Shown here one piece after another: positions 29,465 to 38,818 of a DNA stretch of 64,000 nt (the first letter of the stretch is position 1; each line of letters starts with the position of its first letter). The notes below the pieces were generated by a model. The model did no database searches, had not been told where the DNA came from, and worked only from the letters and a program-made list of their open reading frames with translations. Origin of the DNA: an uncultured Candidatus Actinomarina sp. (GTDB lineage: Bacteria > Actinomycetota > Acidimicrobiia > Actinomarinales > Actinomarinaceae); assembly GCA_902519845.1 (NCBI GenBank), contig CABYLQ010000001.1:248001-312000 (forward strand), in the 5' to 3' direction. The translations under genes were made by a program, and so were the position numbers.

Positions 29465-30207
29465 TTACGTACAAATCAAATGATGATTTTATGAATATGA
29501 AAAAAGCAGGAAAAATAGTGTCCACTATTCATTCTGAACTTGAGAATATGTCTTCACCTGGAACAAGGATCGAAGAGCTAGACAAAAAGGCAGAAGAGAT
29601 AATTACTAAATCTAACTCTATTTCTAACTTTTTCAATTACAGAGGATTTCCATCATATATATGTGCTTCTGTTAATGATGTTGTTGTACATGGGATACCA
29701 AAAAATTTTGTTATTGAAGAAGGTGATATTTTATCTATTGATGTTGGTTGTATAGTAAACGGTTATCATGCGGATGCTGCATTAACTTATGGAGTTGGAG
29801 AAATTTCTGACGAGGATCAAAAATTAATTGATGTTACCAAGAAAGCACTTTATGAAGGAATAAAGCTTGTTAAGGATGGACAAAAACTTGGAACAATCGG
29901 AAATAAAATTGAAAAAATAGGAAATAAAAATTCTTATGGTGTTGTTAGAGAATATGTTGGTCACGGCATAGGGCTCTCGATGCATGAAGATCCACAAGTA
30001 CCAAATTATGGTATCAAAAATAAAGGATTTACTTTAAAAACAGGTATGGCAATTTGCATAGAGCCTATGTTTAATCTTGGTTCGGCAGAAACAAAAGTTG
30101 ACCCCGATGGCTGGACTGTGAGGACAGTTGATGGAAAAAAATCTGCACACTGGGAGCATACAATAGGAATAATGGAGGATGAAGTATGTATTTTTACAGA
30201 AAGGTAA
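29461..30207 (+). CDS. map: Methionine aminopeptidase
   Basis: A 248-residue type I enzyme that removes the initiator Met. Metal ligands sit in SIDVGCIVNGYHADAA (two Asp), GHGIG (His), IEPMF (Glu) and the late EHT segment (HWEHTIGI). The ATG overlaps the adk stop by 4 nt. Last gene of the S10-spc-secY-adk-map unit. Confidence 0.97.
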   Translation: MITYKSNDDFMNMKKAGKIVSTIHSELENMSSPGTRIEELDKKAEEIITKSNSISNFFNYRGFPSYICASVNDVVVHGIPKNFVIEEGDILSIDVGCIVNGYHADAALTYGVGEISDEDQKLIDVTKKALYEGIKLVKDGQKLGTIGNKIEKIGNKNSYGVVREYVGHGIGLSMHEDPQVPNYGIKNKGFTLKTGMAICIEPMFNLGSAETKVDPDGWTVRTVDGKKSAHWEHTIGIMEDEVCIFTER

Positions 30208-30221
30208 ATTTACGAAAAATG

Positions 30222-30250
30222 TTGGTAATACTTCATAATCTGACTAATCT
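30222..30250 (+). promoter_or_regulatory. Promoter before infA
   Basis: TTGGTA (30222-30227) and TAATCT (30245-30250) are spaced by 17 nt in the 71-nt gap between map and infA. Transcription would begin about 22 nt before the infA start. Confidence 0.45.
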
Positions 30251-30278
30251 AGTAAATCGGTCTTAAAATCGGGTCATT

Positions 30279-30503
30279 TTGGTAGAAAAAGAAAAAAATA
30301 TAATTAAAGTCCAAGGGACTGTTAAAGAAACTCTCCCAAATGCCTCATTTAAGGTTGAACTTGAAAGTGGAGCTGAAATTTTAGCTCATGTATCCGGGAA
30401 AATGAGAATGAGGTACATTCGTATTTTGCCCGGAGATGTAGTTGAAATGGAAGTTTCACCATATGATCCCACAAGAGGTAGGATTACTTGGAGACATAAA
30501 TGA
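30279..30503 (+). CDS. infA: Translation initiation factor IF-1
   Basis: A 74-residue OB-fold protein with the IF-1 signature [21 protein letters not shown] and ending GRITWRHK. It begins at TTG 30279. It binds the A site of the 30S subunit during initiation. The stop overlaps the rpmJ start by 4 nt. Confidence 0.96.
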   Translation: MVEKEKNIIKVQGTVKETLPNASFKVELESGAEILAHVSGKMRMRYIRILPGDVVEMEVSPYDPTRGRITWRHK

Positions 30504-30616
30504 AAGTAAAAGCAAGTGTTAAAAAAAGAGGTCCTAACGACCAAATAGTACGTCGAAAAGGAAAGCTTTATGTTATCAATAAAAGAAACCCAAGACACAA
30601 ACAGAGGCAAGGTTAA
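30500..30616 (+). CDS. rpmJ: 50S ribosomal protein L36 (zinc-free form)
   Basis: A 38-residue protein: [20 protein letters not shown], then [18 protein letters not shown]. The zinc form has three Cys and one His as ligands; every Cys is replaced here (CEKC becomes GPND, VICEN becomes VINKR), so this is the C- type. The gene is typical in sitting between infA and rpsM. Confidence 0.96.
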   Translation: MKVKASVKKRGPNDQIVRRKGKLYVINKRNPRHKQRQG

Positions 30617-30618
30617 GT

Positions 30619-30996
30619 TTGGCTAGAATTTCAGGTATTGATATACCAAGAGAAAAAAGGGTGATTGCATCACTTAGATATATACATGGTGTTGGTGCAA
30701 AGAGAGCAAAAGATATCTGTAATGACTTAGAAATAAATCCAGATACAAGAGTAAACAACCTTACTAATGATGAAGTCGCCAAGATAAGAAAATATATAGA
30801 ATCAAATTTTAGAGTAGAAGGTGATCTACGTAGAGATGTATCTCAAAATATACGAAGAAAGACTGAGATTGGAACTTACCAGGGTATGAGACATAGAACT
30901 GGACTTCCAGTCAGAGGACAACGAACTCATACAAATGCGAGAACAAGAAAAGGTCCAAGATTTGCTATTGCTGGTAAAAAGAAAGTAATGAAATAA
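30619..30996 (+). CDS. rpsM: 30S ribosomal protein S13
   Basis: A 125-residue S13 ([40 protein letters not shown]). It starts at TTG 30619, the first in-frame start after rpmJ. It forms the head-to-50S bridge with L5. Its stop shares a base with the rpsK ATG. Confidence 0.97.
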   Translation: MARISGIDIPREKRVIASLRYIHGVGAKRAKDICNDLEINPDTRVNNLTNDEVAKIRKYIESNFRVEGDLRRDVSQNIRRKTEIGTYQGMRHRTGLPVRGQRTHTNARTRKGPRFAIAGKKKVMK

Positions 30997-31379
30997 TGGC
31001 AGAGCAAAAATCAAAGAAAAAAAATAAAAAAAATATTCCTTCTGGAATTGCACATATTAAAGCAAGCTTCAACAATACAATTATCAATATATCTGACACT
31101 AATGGAGAAACAGTAGTTTGGACATCAGGGGGTTCAGTTGGATTTAAAGGCTCTAGAAAGTCCACCCCTTATGCTGCACAGGTTGCAGCCGAAGAAGCTG
31201 TTAGAAGAGCAACTGAATTTGGAATCCATAAGCTAGATATCATAATAAGTGGTACCGGCGCTGGAAGAGAAACAGCTGTAAGAACATTGCAAAACATGGG
31301 AATGGATGTTGGATCAATTAAAGATATTACGCCAACCCCACACAATGGATGTCGCCCTAAGAAAAGGAGACGAAATTAA
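30996..31379 (+). CDS. rpsK: 30S ribosomal protein S11
   Basis: A 127-residue S11 with a Lys-rich N-terminus, [18 protein letters not shown] and the C-terminal [17 protein letters not shown]. It forms the 30S platform with the neighbouring rRNA. One-base overlap with rpsD. Confidence 0.97.
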   Translation: MAEQKSKKKNKKNIPSGIAHIKASFNNTIINISDTNGETVVWTSGGSVGFKGSRKSTPYAAQVAAEEAVRRATEFGIHKLDIIISGTGAGRETAVRTLQNMGMDVGSIKDITPTPHNGCRPKKRRRN

Positions 31380-31993
31380 TGGCTAGATATACTGGGCCAA
31401 GAGTTAGAGTCTCAAGAAGATTAGGATTTAACGTATTTGAAAATAGAAAAGGCGATAAAGCTCTTCAAGACAGACCATACCCACCAGGGGAAAATGGTAA
31501 GAAAAGAATGAGAGAGACTGATTACGGAACTCAATTAAAAGAGAAACAAAAAGTCCGATATATGTATGGAGTTCTTGAAAAGCAATTTAGAAATTATTAC
31601 AAAGAAGCAACAAGGATGCCAGGCATAACCGGAGAAAATCTTCTTGTTTTGCTTGAATCAAGAATTGATAATGTTATTTATAGAGCAGGATTTGCTGCTA
31701 CTAGGCCTCAGGCAAGACAATTAGTTTCTCATAGACACTTCAAACTTAATGGAAAATTAATTGATATCCCTTCCATACAAATAAAGCCTGGAGATAAAAT
31801 TGAACTTAAAGATCAAAGTAGTGACCTCATTGTAATCCAACATACTTTAGATACGGGACAAGACAGAGAAGATGCATCATGGTTAAAAGTAGATGAAAAG
31901 AAAAAAAGTATTGAAGTTTTGAATCAGCCAACAAGAAATGACGCTAGTCAACAAATTGAAGAACAATTAATAGTAGAACTTTATTCTAAATAG
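31379..31993 (+). CDS. rpsD: 30S ribosomal protein S4 (zinc-free form)
   Basis: A 204-residue S4 with the S4 RNA-binding domain (LESRIDNVIYRAGFAATRPQ; LVSHRHFKLNGKLIDIPS). The N-terminal Cys4 zinc site of the C+ form is absent; the protein has no Cys at all. S4 nucleates 30S assembly. Confidence 0.97.
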   Translation: MARYTGPRVRVSRRLGFNVFENRKGDKALQDRPYPPGENGKKRMRETDYGTQLKEKQKVRYMYGVLEKQFRNYYKEATRMPGITGENLLVLLESRIDNVIYRAGFAATRPQARQLVSHRHFKLNGKLIDIPSIQIKPGDKIELKDQSSDLIVIQHTLDTGQDREDASWLKVDEKKKSIEVLNQPTRNDASQQIEEQLIVELYSK

Positions 31994-32013
31994 AATATAA
32001 GAAAGGAAAACAC

Positions 32014-32973
32014 GTGTTAATTTTACAAAGACCAGAAATATCTCAGGAAAATCTTGATAAATCAAGAGCAAGTTTTACGATCGAACCACTTGAAACTGGA
32101 TTTGGTTTGACCTTAGGTAATACAATGAGAAGGGCTTTACTTTCTCGAGTACCTGGGGTTGCAGTTACAGGTGTAAAAATTGATGGAGTAAATCATGAGT
32201 TCACATCAGTACCTGGTGTAGTTGAAGATGTATTAGATGTACTGCTGAACCTTAAACGCTTAGTTCTTAAAGTTGATGATCAAGAAAGTCATACATTAAC
32301 CGTCAAGGCTAAAGGACCGGGTGAAGTTAATGCAGCACAAATTCAATGTCCTGCTGGTGTAGAAGTTGTAAATACAGATCTTAAAATTTGTACTTTATCA
32401 AATGATTCAACACTGGACATGGAAGTTTCGATAGCTCATGGAGTAGGGTATCGCTTGGCAGACAAGAACAAAACTAGTGATTCAAGTTTTATACCTATTG
32501 ATTCTATGTTCTCTCCAGTAGTCAAAGTCAGTTATGCAGTTTCTCCAACACAAGTTGGTCAGGTCACAAACTATGATAAATTGATTCTTGATGTTGAAAC
32601 TGATGGATCCATTGAGCCAAGTGAAGCAATATCTTCAGTAGGAAAAACTCTTGGAGAACTGTGGAAGCTATTTGCAGATATTGATGAGGGAATTGGTCTT
32701 GAATTAGGAGAATTAACTATTTCAGAAGGAAGTTCCCCAGACCTTTCATTGTCTGTAGACGCTCTTGATTTATCGGAAAGACCAAGAAACTGTCTCGGAA
32801 GAGAAAATATAACAACTGTTGGACAAATTCTTGAATACACAGAAGACGATTTGCTCAATCTAACAAACTTTGGTCAAAAAAGCTTAGACGAGCTTGTTGC
32901 AAAATTAGATGAGCTTGGCCTTAGCTTACCAACAAGTTCAGACTTGAATTCGGAAGATAATTCAGATGCCTAG
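32014..32973 (+). CDS. rpoA: DNA-directed RNA polymerase subunit alpha
   Basis: A 319-residue alpha subunit. The N-terminal dimerisation domain has GFGLTLGNTMRRALLSRVPG, and the C-terminal domain, which binds UP elements and activators, starts near LDLSERPRNCLGRENI. GTG 32014 follows GAAAGGAAAA. It overlaps rplQ by 8 nt. Confidence 0.98.
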   Translation: MLILQRPEISQENLDKSRASFTIEPLETGFGLTLGNTMRRALLSRVPGVAVTGVKIDGVNHEFTSVPGVVEDVLDVLLNLKRLVLKVDDQESHTLTVKAKGPGEVNAAQIQCPAGVEVVNTDLKICTLSNDSTLDMEVSIAHGVGYRLADKNKTSDSSFIPIDSMFSPVVKVSYAVSPTQVGQVTNYDKLILDVETDGSIEPSEAISSVGKTLGELWKLFADIDEGIGLELGELTISEGSSPDLSLSVDALDLSERPRNCLGRENITTVGQILEYTEDDLLNLTNFGQKSLDELVAKLDELGLSLPTSSDLNSEDNSDA

Positions 32974-33316
32974 ACCAAGAAAAGGAAAACTTCTTGGAGG
33001 ATCTTCATCTCATGAAGATCAGATTATAGGTAACTTAATTGCTTCTCTAATTGAATTCGAAAAGATTGAAACTACATTAACCAAAGCTAAAGTTACTAAA
33101 CCCTATGTTGATAAAGTAATTACTAAAGCAAAAAAAGGCTCGCTTCATGACAGAAGACAAGTTTTAAAGTTTATACAAAATAAAGCAGTCGTAGCAAAGC
33201 TTTTTGATGAGTTGGGTCCAAAATATCAAGATAGAGATGGTGGATACACCAGAATAACTAGAACAAGTTATAGAAAAGGTGATGGAGCTGAGCTAGCTGT
33301 ACTCGAGTTAGTTTAA
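32966..33316 (+). CDS. rplQ: 50S ribosomal protein L17
   Basis: A 116-residue L17 starting MPRPRKGKLLGGSSSHEDQI, with the C-terminal GGYTRITRTSYRKGDGAELA. The start lies in the end of rpoA, the universal order for this pair. Confidence 0.97.
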   Translation: MPRPRKGKLLGGSSSHEDQIIGNLIASLIEFEKIETTLTKAKVTKPYVDKVITKAKKGSLHDRRQVLKFIQNKAVVAKLFDELGPKYQDRDGGYTRITRTSYRKGDGAELAVLELV

Positions 33317-33317
33317 T

Positions 33318-33866
33318 TTGAATACATTAAAAGATGTTTGGAGACAATTCAAACTTTTCATAAGATTTGACTCTGAAACAATACTCAAAATTACCCAAGA
33401 CAGATATGAGACAGGCAATGCCTTTTTAATTGTTACATTTAGTTTATTTGCTATTTATATTCCACTTTTATTTAGTTCAAATATAAATAATATTTTTGAT
33501 TTAATTTTTTTTGGAGTTTTAGATGGAACATTTTCATGGGTGTTTTCAAGCCTTGTTATGTGGTTTGCACTCGGCAGAGTATTTAAAGAAAATGTTGATT
33601 TAAATTCAATAATTACAATTACGGGTTACTCCCATGGATTAGTTGGATTTGTCTCGATTTGGTTTTTCTTACAAAACTCTTTCATGAATTTTGGAGATAG
33701 AGTTAACCAAGTCTTTATATTGCTTCTTATCTTTTGGATTTATAATGCTGTTGCTAAATCACTCGAACTTGGTTTTTTTATGGAAAAGAGAAATACAAAA
33801 CTTTCTTCAGCCATTTTTATATTTATTTTATTTTGGACGTCAGACCCATTAAAAATAATAATATAA
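33318..33866 (+). CDS. Multi-pass membrane protein, Yip1-like
   Basis: A 182-residue protein with about five hydrophobic helices after a soluble N-terminus (LKDVWRQFKLFIRFDSETIL). The layout and the Ser/Gly-poor helices resemble Yip1/YIF1-type domain proteins, but the match is by general appearance only. It starts at TTG, one nt after rplQ, and is followed directly by truA, so it is in the alpha-operon transcript. No catalytic residues are evident. Confidence 0.6.
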   Translation: MNTLKDVWRQFKLFIRFDSETILKITQDRYETGNAFLIVTFSLFAIYIPLLFSSNINNIFDLIFFGVLDGTFSWVFSSLVMWFALGRVFKENVDLNSIITITGYSHGLVGFVSIWFFLQNSFMNFGDRVNQVFILLLIFWIYNAVAKSLELGFFMEKRNTKLSSAIFIFILFWTSDPLKIII

Positions 33867-33867
33867 A

Positions 33868-34593
33868 TTGCTTTCTTATAAATTAGATATCTCTTACGAT
33901 GGAACCAATTTTCATGGTTTCCAAAAACAAATCAAAAACAGAACAATTCAAGGAGAAATAGAAAAAATTTTATATAAATTGTTAAAAGATTATGATTTGA
34001 CATATTCTGGTAGGACTGACGCAGGTGTTCATGCCAAGTCCCAAATACTTTGTTTAAAAGTCAATAAACCACTAAATGATAATTTTATCAATTCTTTTAA
34101 TTCTTTAATTTCTAATGAGATAAAAGTTAATAAAATTCTTAAAGCAAGTAAAGAATTTAATCCTAGACATGATGCTAAGTCAAGAGTGTACAAATACTTT
34201 ATCTTAAATAATACAAAAGATTTACCATTCTCAGAAAATCAAGTTTACTTTATTAATAAAAAATTAGATTTAGATTATTTAAATCGTATTTCAAAAATAT
34301 TTTTAGGAAATAATAATTTCAAAAATTTTTCAAAACTAAGACCTGGCCAATCTCCCGAACGGTACATCAAAGTTAGTAAATGGACTTATCAAAATTCAAA
34401 GTATATATACACAGTTGAAGGTAATTCTTTTCTTCACAATATGGTGAAGTCAATAGTAGGTTCTCAGTTGGCAGTAATTGATAAAAAGATAACTATCAAA
34501 GATTTAAAATTATCTTTAAAGAAACCATCTGAAACTCGACATCGATTTATGGTTCCAAGTAGTGGTTTATATCTATGGAAAATCAAATACTAG
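33868..34593 (+). CDS. truA: tRNA pseudouridine(38-40) synthase TruA
   Basis: A 241-residue TruA with the catalytic-Asp motif YSGRTDAGVHAKSQ and RVYKYFIL. It isomerises uridines 38-40 in the anticodon arm. The start is TTG 33868, adjacent to the membrane gene. rplQ-truA-rplM is a common bacterial order. Confidence 0.95.
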   Translation: MLSYKLDISYDGTNFHGFQKQIKNRTIQGEIEKILYKLLKDYDLTYSGRTDAGVHAKSQILCLKVNKPLNDNFINSFNSLISNEIKVNKILKASKEFNPRHDAKSRVYKYFILNNTKDLPFSENQVYFINKKLDLDYLNRISKIFLGNNNFKNFSKLRPGQSPERYIKVSKWTYQNSKYIYTVEGNSFLHNMVKSIVGSQLAVIDKKITIKDLKLSLKKPSETRHRFMVPSSGLYLWKIKY

Positions 34594-34651
34594 TCTCCAT
34601 AAATATAAATACAATTTATACTTAAGTTTCGTTACGATTCTTTAGGGTTTT

Positions 34652-35107
34652 ATGAGTACAAAAACGACATTTGATGGAGTAGATTCTTCTGAGCGAAACT
34701 GGCATTTAGTTGATGCTAGTGGATTACCTGTAGGCAGATTGGCTAGCGAAATAGCACAAATTTTAAGAGGTAAACATAAACCGAAATTTGCACCTCATCT
34801 AGATGTTGGTGATTATGTGATCGTAATAAATGCTTCAAAAATACAAGCAACATCAAAAAAACCAGAACAAAAAATGTATTATGACCACTCAGGTTATCCA
34901 GGTGGATTAAGAGAAGAGTCTTTTAATTCATTAAAAAAGAGAAAACCTGAAAAAATAATTGAAAGAGCCGTATGGGGGATGCTTCCAAAAAACAGATTAG
35001 GAAGGTCAATATTAAAAAAATTGTATGTTTATAGAGATGATAATCATCCACATGGTGCACAAAATCCATCAGAATTAAGTTTTGACATCAAGAAAGTAGT
35101 TGAATAG
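34652..35107 (+). CDS. rplM: 50S ribosomal protein L13
   Basis: A 151-residue L13 (RNWHLVDASGLPVGRLASEI; AVWGMLPKNRLGRSIL; YRDDNHPHGAQNP). An early 50S assembly protein. The 58-nt gap before it has TATACT-like elements but no convincing -35. rpsI follows after 2 nt. Confidence 0.97.
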   Translation: MSTKTTFDGVDSSERNWHLVDASGLPVGRLASEIAQILRGKHKPKFAPHLDVGDYVIVINASKIQATSKKPEQKMYYDHSGYPGGLREESFNSLKKRKPEKIIERAVWGMLPKNRLGRSILKKLYVYRDDNHPHGAQNPSELSFDIKKVVE

Positions 35108-35109
35108 TA

Positions 35110-35499
35110 ATGAGTGAAACAATAGTAGCAACTGGACGTAGGAAAACTTCAGTAGCAAGAGTTATGTTGAGTGAAGGGGATGGGTTCTTTGAGTTTAATG
35201 GTAAAACCCTAGAAGATTACTTTCCTAGTCCTTCAATGCGAATGACCATAAACAAACCATTTAACATCGTTGGAATGGAAAAGAAATTTAATCTGAAGGT
35301 GAATTTAAATGGAAGTGGACTTTCTGCTCAAGCAGATGCTGTTGCCTTAGGCATTTCTAGAGCGTTAATACAATTCGATCCTGAACTCAGGCCAAAACTT
35401 AAAAAGGCAGGACTCTTAACTAGGGATGCTCGAAAAGTTGAAAGAAAAAAATACGGCCTAAAGAAAGCCCGAAGAGCAGAGCAATTTACTAAAAGATAA
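35110..35499 (+). CDS. rpsI: 30S ribosomal protein S9
   Basis: A 129-residue S9 with ATGRRKTSVARVML at the start and the basic tail ending KKARRAEQFTKR, which reaches the P-site tRNA. Pairs with rplM, as usual, and is followed 7 nt later by glmM. Confidence 0.97.
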   Translation: MSETIVATGRRKTSVARVMLSEGDGFFEFNGKTLEDYFPSPSMRMTINKPFNIVGMEKKFNLKVNLNGSGLSAQADAVALGISRALIQFDPELRPKLKKAGLLTRDARKVERKKYGLKKARRAEQFTKR

Positions 35500-35506
35500 T
35501 AGTTCA

Positions 35507-36811
35507 TTGAAAAAATATTTTGGTACCGATGGTATTAGGGGTATCCCGAAAGAAACTTTATCTCAAGAGTTAATTTCTTCAATTTGTGCATCTGTTGAAA
35601 TCTTGATTGATCCTAAAAGTGTCGCCATCATATCCGACACGAGAGAATCCTCTGATGAAATTTTGAACTGGATTTCTTTAGGCTTTTCTGAAAATGTAAA
35701 GATATATAATCATGGCATTCTTCCTTCGGGCTCAATGCCCATAATCTTGAAAAAGTTTGATTACGATCTGGGAATTATAATTTCTGCTTCACATAATCCA
35801 GCTAATTACAATGGAATAAAATTAATTCAAAAAAATGGTTCAAAGCTTGATGATGATATCGAAATTCAAATTGAGAACAGACTAAATAGTCTTAAGTTGC
35901 CAACGAAAGGTTCGGAAATAATTAATCTTTCCGATGGGCATGATGAGTATTTACGATATTTACAGGAAATTACTGACATTAATTTTGATAATTTTGAAAT
36001 AATAATTGATGCTGCAAATGGAGCTGCTTTTAGTGTTATAAAAGAATTATTAGATTCCAAAAATGCAAAATACCGAATTATAAATGACACTCCCAATGGT
36101 CTAAACATAAATGATAATTGCGGAGCAACTTCTCCGGAAAATTTACAAAATGAGATAAAAAACAGGGAAATCGGTGCTTCTTTTGACGGTGACGCTGATA
36201 GATTGATAATGGTTGATGAAGAGGGAACAATTGTTAATGGGGATTTAATATTAACTCTTCTTGCTAAATATTTTTCTGAATTAAATAACCTAAAAAACAA
36301 TATTGTCGTTAGTACCGTTATGTCTAATTACGGTTTTAAACAGGCTATGCAAAAATTTGATTTTGATCTAATCGAAACTCCTGTGGGAGATAAATATGTT
36401 GCAGAATCAATGAATAAATACGATGCCTCATTAGGAGGTGAGCAATCGGGCCATATAATAATTGCTGATTTACTACCTGTTGGAGATGGTCTTATTACTT
36501 TAATTATGGTTTTAAAAGCCCTCGAACACTTTGGAATGACACTTTGTGATTTTAAGAATGAAAATTTATATGAGTATCCACAGAAACTTACGAACATAGA
36601 GTTAACAAATAAATTAAACGATGAAGAAATAGAATACATAAATCAAATAGCACTTGATATGTCAATAAATAAAGATTTAGATGGCCGATATCTTATTCGA
36701 AATTCAGGTACTGAGCCATTATTAAGAGTATTAGTTGAGGCTAAAAGCGCCGAAGCAATGCAAGATTTTTCTGACGAACTGTTAACAAAGATTAATAAAT
36801 ACTTAAATTAG
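35507..36811 (+). CDS. glmM: Phosphoglucosamine mutase
   Basis: A 434-residue alpha-phosphohexomutase that converts glucosamine-6-P to glucosamine-1-P for UDP-GlcNAc and peptidoglycan. It begins KKYFGTDGIRG. The phosphoserine loop is IISASHNPANYNG, the metal loop DGDADRL, and the sugar loop GGEQSGH; the phosphate site near the end is RNSGTEPLLRV. Start codon is TTG 35507. It sits directly before glmS, the previous enzyme in the pathway. Confidence 0.97.
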   Translation: MKKYFGTDGIRGIPKETLSQELISSICASVEILIDPKSVAIISDTRESSDEILNWISLGFSENVKIYNHGILPSGSMPIILKKFDYDLGIIISASHNPANYNGIKLIQKNGSKLDDDIEIQIENRLNSLKLPTKGSEIINLSDGHDEYLRYLQEITDINFDNFEIIIDAANGAAFSVIKELLDSKNAKYRIINDTPNGLNINDNCGATSPENLQNEIKNREIGASFDGDADRLIMVDEEGTIVNGDLILTLLAKYFSELNNLKNNIVVSTVMSNYGFKQAMQKFDFDLIETPVGDKYVAESMNKYDASLGGEQSGHIIIADLLPVGDGLITLIMVLKALEHFGMTLCDFKNENLYEYPQKLTNIELTNKLNDEEIEYINQIALDMSINKDLDGRYLIRNSGTEPLLRVLVEAKSAEAMQDFSDELLTKINKYLN

Positions 36812-36830
36812 TAAAACTTAACGATATACT
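36803..36830 (+). promoter_or_regulatory. Possible promoter of glmS
   Basis: TATACT (36825-36830) is a good -10 box; TTAAAT 16 nt upstream is a weak -35. Transcription would begin about 13 nt before the ribozyme cleavage site, matching the short 5' extension usual for glmS ribozymes. Confidence 0.4.
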
Positions 36831-36846
36831 TTTCTTAACGAGCAAT

Positions 36847-36975
36847 TTAGCGCCAGGCCTTTAACGAGGTGACGAGGAAGTATGTTATCGAAAAATTCGG
36901 CGGATGCATACTCGGCACTGCAGTCGATATAAATTGTTAAAAACAGGAAGAAATTTCTGAACAGAGACAATTTAA
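36847..36975 (+). ncRNA. glmS ribozyme (glucosamine-6-phosphate-responsive)
   Basis: The segment matches the conserved core of the glmS ribozyme. AGCGCCAG begins at 36849, with cleavage expected between A36849 and G36850. GTGACGAGG follows, then TTATCGA and TTCGGCGGATG, closed by the stem AGTATG/CATACT (36879-36884 / 36907-36912). A P4-like hairpin AAATTGT/ACAATTT (36931-36937 / 36967-36973) follows. The RNA cleaves itself when glucosamine-6-P binds and so lowers glmS expression. It lies 41 nt upstream of the glmS ATG. Confidence 0.93.
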
Positions 36976-37016
36976 CGCAGTCTTTATTTTAACCTGCTCG
37001 TTGGAATGGAGAAAAA

Positions 37017-38813
37017 ATGTGTGGAATAGTTGGGTATTCAGGCCCAAAAGAACCCTTGCCAATCTTAATAAATGGATTGTCTAGATTAGAGTATCGAGGA
37101 TACGACTCAGCAGGAATTGCAATTTCCGATGGGAACAAAATAACCATTGAAAAAAAAGAAGGTAAGCTCGACGTCTTAAAAGATCATCTAAAAAATAATC
37201 AAATGTCTGGAAACGTAGGCATTGGTCATACAAGATGGGCTACCCATGGCATACCAAATGATGTAAATGCTCATCCTCACTCGGATAACAATGAAGAATT
37301 TGCAATTATTCATAATGGGATAATTGAAAACTATGCAGAAATTAAAAAAGATCTTTTAAAGGAAGGATTTGAATTTAAGTCTGATACTGACACTGAGGTA
37401 GTTGCTGTAGAGCTAAGCAGAAAATGGAGTGGGGAATTGCTTAAAACTGTAGTGGATGTTGCAAACTCTCTTGAAGGAACTTACGCTCTCCTCGTAACTA
37501 CTACGAAAGAAGAAGGAACTATCGTCGCTGGTAGATTAATGAGCCCATTAGTTTTAGGAGTTGGCGATGATGAAGTGTTTCTTGCGTCTGATTCGGCAGC
37601 AATACTAGAGCATACAAAAAAGATGATATTTCTTGAAAATGGTGATTTTGTAGAAATTAAAAATGGTAAATATAAGTTGTTTGACTCAGACTTAAATGAA
37701 ATTGAAAGAGAGATCCAAGAAATAGACTGGGAGGTCTCTGAAGCAGAGAAATCAGGATATGACCATTTTATGTATAAAGAGATACTTGAACAGTCTGAAG
37801 TAATTGAAAGAACTATTTCGGGAAGGCTGGACACAAATTCTGATGATATTCCGATTATGTCAGATCTTGCATCTAAATTTGAAAAAATTTGGATAGTTGC
37901 ATGCGGAACTGCTTATCATGCAGGTTTATTTGGCAAAGATCTGTTTGAGAAAGTTCTTGGTGTACCAGTAAGTGTTGAGTTAGCTTCAGAGTTTAGATAC
38001 AGGGAGCCGATTGTTGGGAAAAATGATTTAGGTATTGTAATTTCACAGTCTGGAGAAACAATGGATACAATTGCTGCAACAGAACTTCTTAAAGAAAATG
38101 GCTCACACGTACTAGCCCTAGTAAATGTTGTGGGAAGTTCATTGGCAAGAATGGCAGATAGTGTATTTTACTTACATGTTGGTCCAGAGATCGGTGTAGC
38201 TTCTACTAAAGCTTATTTAGGGATGCTTGTATCTCAATTAGTACTTGCTAAACATTGGGACTCTAAAAATAGATTGGACGTATCTTTTGATGAGATTGCA
38301 GAACTTCCAAACCTTATCGACAAAACAATGGCTTGTGAAGATCAAGTAAAAGAGATATCTGAAAAAATTTACAAAAAGAATGACATTTATTTTATTGGAA
38401 GAGGTTTGGATTATGCTTTAGCAGCTGAAGGCGCCTTAAAATTAAAAGAGATTTCATATCTGCATGCTGAAGCATTGGCAGCAGGAGAGCTTAAGCATGG
38501 TACGCTAGCTTTGATAGAAGAAGGAACCCCTGTAGTAGTTACTGCTAGTCAAAATCATCTGCTCGATAAGACAACCAGTAATGTACAAGAGGTCATTGCA
38601 AGGGGTGCATATGTTATTGCTATTGGAGACAGCGAGTCAGAAAAACTAGAAAATATATCAAATGATTATGTGACACTCCCATATAGTAATGAAATACTCA
38701 CTACTGTGATATCGATTATACCTTTACAATTTATTGCTTATCATGTAGCAAATAAAAATGGCCAGTCGATTGATCAACCAAGAAACCTTGCAAAGTCAGT
38801 TACTGTAGAATAA
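37017..38813 (+). CDS. glmS: Glutamine-fructose-6-phosphate aminotransferase
   Basis: A 598-residue enzyme that makes glucosamine-6-P from fructose-6-P and glutamine. The N-terminal nucleophile is Cys2 (MCGIVGYSG) of a class II glutamine amidotransferase domain to about residue 230, followed by two SIS domains (ACGTAYHAGL, SQSGETMDT) and the tail DQPRNLAKSVTVE. Expression is probably controlled by the ribozyme upstream. Its product feeds GlmM just before it. Confidence 0.98.
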   Translation: MCGIVGYSGPKEPLPILINGLSRLEYRGYDSAGIAISDGNKITIEKKEGKLDVLKDHLKNNQMSGNVGIGHTRWATHGIPNDVNAHPHSDNNEEFAIIHNGIIENYAEIKKDLLKEGFEFKSDTDTEVVAVELSRKWSGELLKTVVDVANSLEGTYALLVTTTKEEGTIVAGRLMSPLVLGVGDDEVFLASDSAAILEHTKKMIFLENGDFVEIKNGKYKLFDSDLNEIEREIQEIDWEVSEAEKSGYDHFMYKEILEQSEVIERTISGRLDTNSDDIPIMSDLASKFEKIWIVACGTAYHAGLFGKDLFEKVLGVPVSVELASEFRYREPIVGKNDLGIVISQSGETMDTIAATELLKENGSHVLALVNVVGSSLARMADSVFYLHVGPEIGVASTKAYLGMLVSQLVLAKHWDSKNRLDVSFDEIAELPNLIDKTMACEDQVKEISEKIYKKNDIYFIGRGLDYALAAEGALKLKEISYLHAEALAAGELKHGTLALIEEGTPVVVTASQNHLLDKTTSNVQEVIARGAYVIAIGDSESEKLENISNDYVTLPYSNEILTTVISIIPLQFIAYHVANKNGQSIDQPRNLAKSVTVE

Positions 38814-38818
38814 ATAAC

